Part shown: in pieces, positions 13,624 to 19,441 of the stretch
Layout: each line of letters starts with the position of its first letter
Numbering within the stretch: the first letter of the stretch is position 1
Source: Chloroflexota bacterium
GTDB taxonomy: Bacteria; Chloroflexota; Anaerolineae; Anaerolineales; UBA11858
Reading direction: 5' to 3'
Length of the DNA stretch: 19,441 nt
NCBI GenBank assembly: GCA_030666985.1
Contig: DAOUWT010000016.1
Coordinates: 1 to 19,441 of the forward strand
Program-made: the position numbers and the translations under genes
The notes under the pieces: generated by a model
Database searches by the model: none
Seen by the model: the letters and a program-made list of their open reading frames with translations, nothing else
What the model was told of the DNA's origin: nothing

Positions 13624-15309
13624 TCAAGACTCAACCAGACGTTCGGCGCCAGTGGTTGAACCGATAACGATATTCATTAGTCCAATGGCTATCAGCACGA
13701 TTAAGATTAACACGATACTATACGCCGCCGCATTGCCAAAACGCCCTGTCTCCGCTTCGTTCAGTATTTGGGCAGTCATTATCCGCCACTGTGGTGTCAC
13801 CAGAAAGATGATAGGAGATAGAGACGTCATCGAGCGCGCAAAACTTGAAATCAGCCCAGAGAGAAAGGCTGGGCGTATCAGTGGAATGGTGATTTTTCCA
13901 AAAGTCATCGCCCCGCTGGCCCCCAGGCTGGCCGAGGCTTCTTCCATTGACGAATCAATTTGCTGCAGGGCGGCCACCCCGGCCCGGACAGCCGCGGATA
14001 CGCTGCGGATAGTGAATGCTATAACGATGATAAAAGCGGTGCCCGTCAATTTGGGGACCAGCCCCCCCAGGGCGGGCCGGTGATAAGCCAGGATCAGGCC
14101 GATGCCGACGACGGTTCCCGGTACGGCCAGCCCCAGCACTGAGGCCAGGTCAATAAGAGGCCGCCCAATGAACTTGCGGCGCACAACGAGAAATGCAATC
14201 AGCATTCCCATCAGGCCAGCGATTGGCGTAGCCAGGCTTGCAAGCAAAATAGTGTCTGTAAACGCTTCCGCGCCATAACCGAACAGCACGAAGCGAAAGT
14301 GATCCAGCGTGAAACCGAAGTTGATGCCCCATACTTTGGTAAAGGCGCCCACCAGGATATAGCCGTACAGCAGGATAATGAGAGCAGTGAACAACAGGCT
14401 AACGGTGAAGAGAGTCCACTTTACCCAGGGATTGGTAACCATCTTGGGCTGACCGGTGGGTTTACCTGTGACGGTAACGTAAGATCGCCGGCTGACCCAG
14501 TAGTACTGAATGGAAAACAGTATCAGCGAGGGGATCAACAGCATCACCGACAGCACCGCTCCGGCTTCTAAGTTGTATTCCCCGATGATGGCGAGGTAAA
14601 TACGTGATGATAGCACGGTGAGATTGCCCCCCAATAAAAGCGGATTTCCCAGATCGGCCATGGCGGCGACAAAGAGCAGGAGAAACGAACTGGCAAATCC
14701 GGGGATCAGCAGTGGGAGCGTTACCGTGCGAAAAGCGTGCCAGCCCCCAGCCCCCAGGTTAGTCGCGGCTTCATCCAGGGCCGGGTCAAGCCCGCGTATC
14801 AACCCCAGCAGGCTCAGGTAAGCTAACGGGATGAAAGAAATGGTCAGGGCAAAGATCAATCCGTCAGCGCCATAAATATCATAACGCAGGCCTAACAAGC
14901 GTTTTGTGATCAGACCGCTGCGGCCAAAAAGGGTTATTATCGACATCGCGACCGCGAATGGAGGCGAGATGATTGGCACGATAGCAGCCAGATGAAAGAG
15001 CCGTTTGAGAGGTACATTGAGTTTAACCTGCACATAAGCCAGCAGAAAGCCCAGCGCTGTTCCCAGGATTGCCACCCCCAGACTCACCCCCAGGGTGTTG
15101 AGAATCACCCGTTGAGTCTCGCCCAGCGACAGCAAATGCCTAAACAGTGGCAGGGCGCGGATATTCAAACCGGCCGCTAACACTTTGAATAATGGGTAGA
15201 TAACGAAGACGAGAAGAAAGATGGATGAAGCCAGTAGTCCAACTGCCAAGATGCCGTCTTGGGCTATACGTCTGAACTCGTTTAGACGCTGCTCGATTGA
15301 GCGGATCAT
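13624..15309 (-). CDS. ABC transporter permease, two fused domains (FbpB/AfuB-like)
   Basis: This 561-residue protein joins two MetI-type permease halves in one chain, as in ferric-iron (FbpB), phosphonate and AfuB-type importers. Each half has about six membrane spans. The loops that touch the ATPase are recognisable: EAATNLGAGGWHAF with TLPLL (180-201) and EEASASLGASGAMTF with TIPLI (456-478). The full set of two halves means no second permease gene is needed. AAGGA (15318-15322) lies eight bases before the ATG. It is separated from the binding-protein gene by about 98 bases containing a strong hairpin, and is followed closely by the ATPase. Confidence 0.92.
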   Translation of the reverse strand: MIRSIEQRLNEFRRIAQDGILAVGLLASSIFLLVFVIYPLFKVLAAGLNIRALPLFRHLLSLGETQRVILNTLGVSLGVAILGTALGFLLAYVQVKLNVPLKRLFHLAAIVPIISPPFAVAMSIITLFGRSGLITKRLLGLRYDIYGADGLIFALTISFIPLAYLSLLGLIRGLDPALDEAATNLGAGGWHAFRTVTLPLLIPGFASSFLLLFVAAMADLGNPLLLGGNLTVLSSRIYLAIIGEYNLEAGAVLSVMLLIPSLILFSIQYYWVSRRSYVTVTGKPTGQPKMVTNPWVKWTLFTVSLLFTALIILLYGYILVGAFTKVWGINFGFTLDHFRFVLFGYGAEAFTDTILLASLATPIAGLMGMLIAFLVVRRKFIGRPLIDLASVLGLAVPGTVVGIGLILAYHRPALGGLVPKLTGTAFIIVIAFTIRSVSAAVRAGVAALQQIDSSMEEASASLGASGAMTFGKITIPLIRPAFLSGLISSFARSMTSLSPIIFLVTPQWRIMTAQILNEAETGRFGNAAAYSIVLILIVLIAIGLMNIVIGSTTGAERLVES

Positions 15310-15324
15310 AAGATGATTCCTTTT

Positions 15325-15363
15325 TGCAAAATTAGGGCCGAGGGAGATTGTCTCTCTCGGCCC
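15325..15363 (-). terminator. Hairpin between lipoprotein and permease genes (attenuator)
   Basis: On the minus strand, 15351-15363 (GGGCCGAGAGAGA) pairs with 15335-15347 over 13 positions with one mismatch and a three-base loop, followed by TAATTTTGC. The T-run is short, so partial termination or protection of the upstream mRNA 3' end is likely. Either would give more binding protein than permease. Confidence 0.65.
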
Positions 15364-15407
15364 CGGGTCGTTACATTTGATTGGAGGGTTGTACTGTAAA
15401 TGGTGAA

Positions 15408-16520
15408 TTATTCTGCCGGAGCTGCTTCGCCGCCGCGTACCTCTGCGCCAAAGCGCTCGGGGAAATCGCCGCTTCTTAGCTCGGCAACCATCTCCGGGCT
15501 GAAGCCTTCAGCCAAAACCACTTCTTCCAATTTGACTGCCTCGGTCGGAACTTGAGCATCTGGATTGGTGGGGATCTGGAAACTGCCCACGGGAGCGGCA
15601 AGCTCCTGGGCTGCTGCTGTCAGTGCCCACTCGATGAATACCTTGGCGGCCTCGGGGTTGTTAGCCCCTGCAATGAGGGAAACCTGCCCGATCTCGTAAC
15701 CGGTACCTTCTTCGGGGAAGGTGACAGCCAGGTCAACGCCGGTTTCGAGTTGGAACTTCACGCAGTCATGCGAGAAGATGATAGCTACTGCCACTTCTCC
15801 GGCGGCTGCCATGCGCCCTGGCGCTGAACCGCTTTTAGTGTATTGGAAAATATTTGCGTCGAGGTCGCTCAGGTAAGTGAGGGCGTCATCTTCGCTGCCT
15901 TCGAGCGCAACCAGGGCGCCGCCGGCTGTGGCCGCCGTTCCTGATGTGCGTTGATCGGCTACGGCAATATTTCCTGCATAGACAGGGTCAAGCAAATCCT
16001 GCCAGGAGGTTGGCGCCTCGGCGCCTAATTCGCTGAGCATCTCCGGGTTGGAGCAGAATCCCAGGGCGCCCACGTAGATGCCGGTCCAGACGCCATCCGG
16101 GTCTTTTAGCGCGTCAGGAATGAAACTGCTGTTCTCTGGCACATAAGACTCGATAAGGCCATCTTCGACTGCCGCGCCAGGTCCCAGGCTGGGGCCGCCG
16201 TACCACACGTCGAATGAGGGGTCATCTTTTTCTGCTTGCAGACGGGCCAGCGCTTCTCCGGATGACATCCGCACCATCGAGGTCTCGATACCGGTTTCAG
16301 CCTCGAAAGCCTGAACCGCGGCCTGGCACCAATCCTCTTGCATGCCGCACAGGACGGTCAATGGGCCGCTGACTTCAGGTGCGGCAGGCTCTTCTGCTTC
16401 GGCCTCATCGGGTACATCTGCAGGTGGGGCAGTAGCGGTTTCGCTTGTGCTACAAGCAGCCAGAATCAGCCCGACAATTACTAAAAGTACAACTAAAAAG
16501 TAGTTCCGTCGCATAATCAT
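15408..16520 (-). CDS. ABC transporter substrate-binding lipoprotein
   Basis: This is the extracellular solute receptor of the import system. A lipoprotein signal is clear: positive start MIMRRN, hydrophobic core (7-20) and lipobox LAAC with Cys23, followed by an acidic, proline- and alanine-rich linker (about 24-50). The mature part (about 53-360) resembles the FbpA/AfuA/PhnS type, including KSGSAPGRMAAAGEVAVAI. The adjacent tyrosines that bind ferric iron in FbpA are not visible where FSHDCVKF stands, so iron is doubtful. An organophosphate such as a sugar phosphate or aminoethylphosphonate is an alternative. Neither is proven. AAGGAG lies eight bases before the ATG at 16520. Confidence 0.88.
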   Translation of the reverse strand: MIMRRNYFLVVLLVIVGLILAACSTSETATAPPADVPDEAEAEEPAAPEVSGPLTVLCGMQEDWCQAAVQAFEAETGIETSMVRMSSGEALARLQAEKDDPSFDVWYGGPSLGPGAAVEDGLIESYVPENSSFIPDALKDPDGVWTGIYVGALGFCSNPEMLSELGAEAPTSWQDLLDPVYAGNIAVADQRTSGTAATAGGALVALEGSEDDALTYLSDLDANIFQYTKSGSAPGRMAAAGEVAVAIIFSHDCVKFQLETGVDLAVTFPEEGTGYEIGQVSLIAGANNPEAAKVFIEWALTAAAQELAAPVGSFQIPTNPDAQVPTEAVKLEEVVLAEGFSPEMVAELRSGDFPERFGAEVRGGEAAPAE

Positions 16521-16570
16521 TCTTCTTACTCCTTTACATAGGGTTAACTAAACTGCTTACTATTGTAAAC

Positions 16571-16576
16571 AGTATA
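16571..16576 (-). promoter_or_regulatory. -10 box of the transporter promoter
   Basis: TATACT read on the minus strand lies about 50 bases before the lipoprotein ATG. The expected -35 position (ACCATA) matches poorly, which suggests that an activator is needed. The four 11-bp half-sites begin at that position and extend upstream. Confidence 0.5.
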
Positions 16577-16593
16577 GCACCAGCAAGAAAGGC

Positions 16594-16637
16594 TATGGTT
16601 TCCCGAGGGTTACGCCGAGGTTACAGTTCGGTAACAG
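16594..16637 (-). promoter_or_regulatory. Four 11-bp direct repeats, response-regulator operator
   Basis: Read on the minus strand, four consecutive 11-mers are CTGTTACCGAA, CTGTAACCTCG, GCGTAACCCTC and GGGAAACCATA. Positions four to eight read TTACC, TAACC, TAACC and AAACC. Direct repeats in 11-bp phase ending at the -35 region are the classic arrangement for dimers of OmpR/PhoB-family regulators, and the first two copies begin CTGT as Pho boxes do. The regulator encoded just upstream is the obvious candidate. Confidence 0.65.
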
Positions 16638-16640
16638 CTT

Positions 16641-17330
16641 TCAGTTATCTTCCTGGTCGAATTGGTAGCCTACTCCTCGAACAGTTCGAATGAAGCGGGC
16701 CGCCTCTGGGTCTGGTTCTATCTTTTGTCTCAGCCGGTGAATCACAACCTTGACCATCTCTCGTCCCCCTTCCCAATTTTCCAGTTCCCATACCTGGCGG
16801 AGGAGTTCCTGCGTGCTTAGAACCCGCCTGGCATTCCTGGCCAGACAGGCTAACAGACGGAATTCAAGCGGCGTCAAGTCCACCGGGTGGTCATCTAGCG
16901 TTACTGTATGCTTTAGCAAATTGATGTGGAGCGGGCCGCTGTTGATTTCTGTCTGGCTTTGACCGGTGCGCCGCAGGATAGCCTGAACGCGCAGCGCCAA
17001 CTCGCGTGTGCTGAAAGGCTTGGGCATATAATCGTCGGCGCCCAGTTCCAGCCCGGCTATTACATCGGTCTGATCCGATTTGGCGGTTAATAATAAAACT
17101 GGGATCGTCGTATTGCACCGTATCTGGCGGCACACTTCGAATCCGTCCAGGCCGGGCATCATCACATCCAGAATCACCAGGTCTATGTGACGCTCCTCAA
17201 TCCAGCGGAGCGCCTGTTCTCCATTGTAGGCTGCCAGAACCTCAAACCCTGCAACTTGGAGCGCATAGCTGATCACTCCAACCATCTGGGGTTCATCATC
17301 CACAACGAGTATAACTGATTTTTCAGGCAT
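16641..17330 (-). CDS. Response regulator, OmpR/PhoB family
   Basis: This 229-residue transcription factor is switched by phosphorylation. The receiver domain (about 6-118) has the acidic pocket Asp11-Asp12, phospho-acceptor Asp55 in LVILDVMMPG, Thr82 and Lys104 in YMPKPF. The C-terminal winged helix (about 130-225) shows DLTPLEFRLLACLARN and a recognition segment near VKVVIHRLRQKIEPD, ending in RFIRTVRGVGYQF, which is typical of OmpR/PhoB proteins. Its start overlaps the kinase stop by eight bases, so the two are co-translated. Its stop is three bases from the 11-bp repeat operator that precedes the transporter genes, consistent with activation of that operon. Length and key residues are complete. 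Confidence 0.94.
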   Translation of the reverse strand: MPEKSVILVVDDEPQMVGVISYALQVAGFEVLAAYNGEQALRWIEERHIDLVILDVMMPGLDGFEVCRQIRCNTTIPVLLLTAKSDQTDVIAGLELGADDYMPKPFSTRELALRVQAILRRTGQSQTEINSGPLHINLLKHTVTLDDHPVDLTPLEFRLLACLARNARRVLSTQELLRQVWELENWEGGREMVKVVIHRLRQKIEPDPEAARFIRTVRGVGYQFDQEDN

Positions 17331-18531
17331 GGTCTGTTCCGTCTTCGGTTAGCTGAAGCATGAGAGGGAGCGTCAAAAAGAATGTAGTTCCTCGGCCCAG
17401 GCTCGTATCTACATACACCTGACCGCCGTGCAATTCTATGATCTTCTTTACAATCACCAGCCCCAGACCGGTTCCCTCGCCGCTGGTCGCAAACCGGCGA
17501 AAGAGCTGCTGGCGGTGCTTGACAGACATCCCTGCGCCATCGTCTGTCACTGATATCAGCAGACCCAGATCGTTTCTGGCGACCGATATGATAATCCGGC
17601 CCCCGGGCGAAGTGTGCCGGATGGCGTTCTGGGCCAGATTGGTCAGAGCTTGCTGAAGAAGCACGCGGTCTGCGTGTACCCGGGGCAGAACCTGGGGATA
17701 ATATGTTTGTATGCTCTGTTCCCGCCGCGCCGTGAAGATGCGCATATTTGCCACAACTGTCCGGACGACATCGCGTACATCAACAGGTTGAAGAACGGGG
17801 TTGAAAAGACCGGACTCCAGTTTGCTCTGTGTCAGCATGTTTTCGGCCAGAGTCGTGATGTGCCGGGCGTTCTCGTCCACGTTTTCCACAAACGTGCGCT
17901 GCTGCTCGGTCAACGGGCCGGGAGCACCATCCAGGATCAGTTCGACCGAGGCCTGAATCAGCGCCAGGGGTGTGCGGACTTCGTGAGACAGCATCGAAAG
18001 CCGGTCGGAGCGTGTTTCGACTTTCCTTTTTAGTTCGGTTTGCAAGACAGCCTCGCGCGTCAGGCGGTATCCAAGAGAGCTGGCCGCTGCTCCGCCGAGA
18101 GCACAGGCGAGGCTGTCAATGACGATATTGACCAGCGGCGGGGGGTCTGCAGCGACCAGGAGGCGGACCACGATATTCGTCCCGATAGCCGCCAGACTCA
18201 AGAGCAGCGGTACGTGCCACGCGGTCAAAGAAATACTGGCAACAATCAGGGGGGCATGCAGCAAGATCAGCCTGTGGTCCAGACCTAACGCCAGAACTGT
18301 GATTATCACTGCATCAGCGATCACGCTGATTGCTGTTGACTGTGCGCGAGTTTTGGGTAACAACCGGGTTAGCTCTGGGATGAGCAGCCCCCCCAGGATA
18401 AAGGCCCACAGCGGGCACGCAGATTGCCAAATTCCTGGTGGAGAGAGCGCGCCAATCGCCAGAATCACAAAGCCTATGACCAGCCAACGGCCCAGCCGCC
18501 AGCCTGTTTTGTCGAATATATTAGAGTTCAT
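17323..18531 (-). CDS. Membrane-bound sensor histidine kinase
   Basis: This 402-residue protein has an N-terminal membrane part (about 15-155) with five or six closely spaced hydrophobic segments and no sizeable extracytoplasmic loop. It therefore probably senses something in the membrane or acts through a partner, rather than through a periplasmic-type domain. The kinase core follows: phospho-acceptor His183 in LSHEVRTPL, N-box Asn302 in NLAQNAIRH, G1 DDGAGM (330-335), an F-box phenylalanine region QQLFRRFATS and G2 GEGTGLGL (351-358). It overlaps the response regulator by eight bases. There is no ribosome binding site, and a -10-like box sits ten bases before the ATG. The ligand is unknown; the neighbouring importer suggests its substrate. 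Confidence 0.92.
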   Translation of the reverse strand: MNSNIFDKTGWRLGRWLVIGFVILAIGALSPPGIWQSACPLWAFILGGLLIPELTRLLPKTRAQSTAISVIADAVIITVLALGLDHRLILLHAPLIVASISLTAWHVPLLLSLAAIGTNIVVRLLVAADPPPLVNIVIDSLACALGGAAASSLGYRLTREAVLQTELKRKVETRSDRLSMLSHEVRTPLALIQASVELILDGAPGPLTEQQRTFVENVDENARHITTLAENMLTQSKLESGLFNPVLQPVDVRDVVRTVVANMRIFTARREQSIQTYYPQVLPRVHADRVLLQQALTNLAQNAIRHTSPGGRIIISVARNDLGLLISVTDDGAGMSVKHRQQLFRRFATSGEGTGLGLVIVKKIIELHGGQVYVDTSLGRGTTFFLTLPLMLQLTEDGTDHA

Positions 18532-18541
18532 TGCTGAAATT

Positions 18542-18579
18542 ATTGTACTCTCAAATGAGTTGGGTGTGTTTCATTTGAG
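18542..18579 (-). promoter_or_regulatory. Kinase promoter with inverted-repeat operator
   Basis: Read on the minus strand, TACAAT (18542-18547) lies ten bases before the kinase ATG. Directly upstream is a perfect 9-bp inverted repeat, CTCAAATGA/TCATTTGAG (18550-18558 and 18571-18579), with a 12-base spacer. It occupies the place of the -35 box, which is poor. This looks like a repressor or activator site controlling the two-component genes. A start site about four bases before the ATG would make the transcript nearly leaderless. Confidence 0.5.
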
Positions 18580-18653
18580 TCAAGAGAGTCTCGAAAAAAT
18601 GGTGTGGCTGGGGTGGAAGCGCTGTGTGCATACCGTGGCAAATTTTTGCTTGA

Positions 18654-18908
18654 CCACGCGAAACCCGAAAGAGCCTAAACTCTATGATTAGCTAACTGAT
18701 TGGGGCAATATAATAAGTGATCGTTATGAAGTGTGCCAGCGCGCCCAAGTAGTTTTGTGTCAAAAGGTGCAAAGGGTGCAGAGGGAGCAGAGGAGACAAA
18801 GGGTGCAAATGAACCAAAGGAGACAAATGCTTCATTATCTCGTTACTCAATAGGTAATTTTCTTACGCGGATATGACCTTTAGTTACAGGCTCTTTGGGA
18901 TTTCGTGG
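18654..18908. repeat. About 255-bp segment bracketed by inverted repeats
   Basis: The left arm (18654-18681) and right arm (18882-18908) are inverted near-copies sharing CCACG, GAAA.CC and a perfect AAAGAGCCT/AGGCTCTTT (18668-18676 and 18888-18896). The inside has no credible gene; it holds a TATAAT (18709-18714) and a nine-base tandem repeat. It is possibly a decayed mobile element. Confidence 0.45.
18763..18829. repeat. Nonamer tandem repeat (AAAGGGTGC/AAAGGAGAC type)
   Basis: About seven units of nine bases run in phase: AAAGGGTGC, AGAGGGAGC, AGAGGAGAC, AAAGGGTGC, AAATGAACC, AAAGGAGAC. This is a third period length among the tandem repeats of the window. Confidence 0.7.
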
Positions 18909-18916
18909 GATTTACT

Positions 18917-18977
18917 AGTGAAACGTAAAGCGTGATGCGTGAATTACTCGGTCACGTTTCACGTTTTACGCTTCACT
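18917..18977. repeat. Inverted CACG-type repeats forming a long hairpin
   Basis: Arms 18917-18942 and 18952-18977 match as inverted repeats in 22 of 26 positions, with a nine-base loop. The units (GTGAAACGTAAAGCGTGA on the left) belong to the same CACG family as 5949-5980 and 7139-7230. The right arm ends inside the remnant of the toxin gene. Confidence 0.75.
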
Positions 18978-19033
18978 CTGTTGGCAACCCCGCAAGTTCC
19001 TAGAGACCCACCCATATCTGCTAAAAACTTCAT
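18959..19033 (-). pseudogene. Remnant of a DUF5615-like (PIN-type) toxin gene
   Basis: The ATG shares ATGA with the stop of the DUF433 gene, and the frame opens MKFLADMG, the usual start of DUF5615 proteins that commonly follow DUF433. After about eight residues the similarity stops. The frame ends after 24 codons, within the inverted CACG repeat. A complete protein would be about 110-120 residues. The gene appears to have been truncated by deletion or repeat insertion. Confidence 0.5.
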
Positions 19034-19266
19034 GCGGGAACCTGCTCTAAAACGTAAACTGATTCCTCTGCAAGCCAGCCTGCGTATCCCAAAGATTGAC
19101 GAATGTCCTCTCTTTCAAGATAAGGATATTCTGACAATATTTCTTCGGTGGTCATTCCATTGGCAACCAAATTCAGGATCAACGAGACAGTGATACGCAT
19201 ATCTCTGATGCACGCTTGTCCACCCATGACCTCCTGATTGAATGTGATGCGATCAAAACCTAACAT
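19030..19266 (-). CDS. DUF433 domain protein, antitoxin-like
   Basis: This is a 78-residue protein of the DUF433 family. The family core is clear: GGQACIRDMRITVSLIL (15-31), followed by NGMTTEEILSEYPYLEREDI (36-55) and a QSLGYA segment. These proteins have a winged-helix-like fold and usually act as the antitoxin half of pairs with DUF5615/PIN-like nucleases. GGAGG (19273-19277) lies six bases before the ATG. The partner gene directly downstream is only a stub, so this is probably an orphan antitoxin. It could still repress its own promoter or neutralise a related toxin elsewhere, which is inference. Confidence 0.88.
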   Translation of the reverse strand: MLGFDRITFNQEVMGGQACIRDMRITVSLILNLVANGMTTEEILSEYPYLEREDIRQSLGYAGWLAEESVYVLEQVPA

Positions 19267-19299
19267 TGTGAGCCTCCATTTTTCATATCAAGTCTTGCT

Positions 19300-19305
19300 A
19301 TTATA
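19300..19305 (-). promoter_or_regulatory. -10 box of the DUF433 gene
   Basis: A perfect TATAAT on the minus strand lies about 33 bases before the ATG, leaving a short leader that contains the GGAGG. No convincing -35 box is seen. Confidence 0.4.
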
Positions 19306-19324
19306 ACTCAAAATCTCGCCCCTA

Positions 19325-19344
19325 ATCACTAGTCCCTGATTCCT
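19325..19344. repeat. Second copy of the 20-bp dispersed repeat (inverted)
   Basis: This is an exact inverted copy of 8935-8954. Its end forms part of the stop codon of the partial gene at the window edge. Confidence 0.85.
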
Positions 19345-19441
19345 AGTCACCTCCCCCCCACGCCTCAACCGCGCCCAGGGATTGCACGACCTTGGCCCCG
19401 GCGCGGTTCCCGGCCAGGCAGGCGCGCCGCTGTGCGTGATG
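19343..19441 (-). CDS. C-terminal end of a GC-rich gene, possibly a PfkB-type sugar kinase
   Basis: Only the last 32 codons are present, reading HHAQRRACLAGNRAGAKVV and ending in AVEAWGGGD before a TAG at 19343-19345. The very high GC content, unlike the neighbouring repeats, and the alanine-rich helix with LAGNRAGAKVVQSLGAV resemble the C-terminal helix of PfkB-family carbohydrate kinases. The resemblance is from memory and the fragment is short. The stop codon is at the border of the 20-bp dispersed repeat, so the natural C-terminus may have been changed. Confidence 0.4.
   Translation of the reverse strand, partial: HHAQRRACLAGNRAGAKVVQSLGAVEAWGGGD

Noticed and set aside
12482..15309. Firm naming as a ferric-iron importer
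   Set aside because: ATPase and permease fit several substrate classes, and the binding protein does not show the ferric-binding tyrosine pair.
15335..15363. Strong full terminator splitting the transporter into two operons
   Set aside because: The T-run is short and no new promoter is evident before the permease, so attenuation is more likely than complete termination.
18725..18754. Short peptide after TATAAT near 18709
   Set aside because: The frame has only eight codons and no ribosome binding site; it lies inside the inverted-repeat segment.

Overview
This 19.4 kb bacterial window starts in a probable replication origin next to dnaA. Several gene families point to the phylum Chloroflexota (Anaerolineae-like): a thermostable-type M29 aminopeptidase, a bacterial-type phosphoglucose/phosphomannose isomerase, DUF951 and DUF433 proteins, and paired AI-2E-type permeases. 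The assignment is an inference, because there is no rRNA gene or other decisive marker in the window. No tRNA, rRNA, CRISPR array or transposase gene was found. Layout: (1) 1-770 is AT-rich and non-coding, with one perfect DnaA box, iteron-like inverted repeats and a likely dnaA promoter; dnaA follows on + and ends at a strong, probably bidirectional terminator. (2) Convergent to it, on the minus strand, is a sortase > AI-2E permease > AI-2E permease operon driven by a textbook promoter that sits directly on the sortase ATG. (3) A plus-strand run carries an M29 aminopeptidase, a four-cysteine protein of unknown function, a DUF951 protein overlapping rsmI, a phosphoglucose/phosphomannose isomerase with a sugar O-methyltransferase-like gene, and a UPF0173 metallo-hydrolase. 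(4) A minus-strand block of five genes reads histidine kinase > response regulator > substrate-binding lipoprotein > fused double permease > ATPase. It looks like a self-contained sensing-and-uptake module. (5) The right edge holds a DUF433 antitoxin-like gene whose toxin partner survives only as an N-terminal stub, and the last 32 codons of a GC-rich gene. How the genes work together: in the five-gene module, four half-sites in exact 11-bp phase lie between the response regulator and the lipoprotein gene. Just downstream of them is a -10 box with no good -35 box. This is the arrangement expected if the OmpR/PhoB-type regulator encoded next door activates the transporter. A hairpin between the lipoprotein and permease genes could lower expression of the downstream genes. 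Spaces between genes are unusually full of repeats: short tandem repeats of 7, 8 and 9 bp in several unrelated motifs, a dispersed palindromic unit present in three copies with a compensatory base change, a 166-bp element with inverted ends, an array of 8+2+8 palindromes, and a 20-bp repeat that supplies the end of two coding regions. At least two genes (sortase and DUF951), and possibly the kinase, have a -10 box so close to the ATG that a leaderless transcript is predicted. All functional calls come from reading motifs in the sequence; no database search was run.
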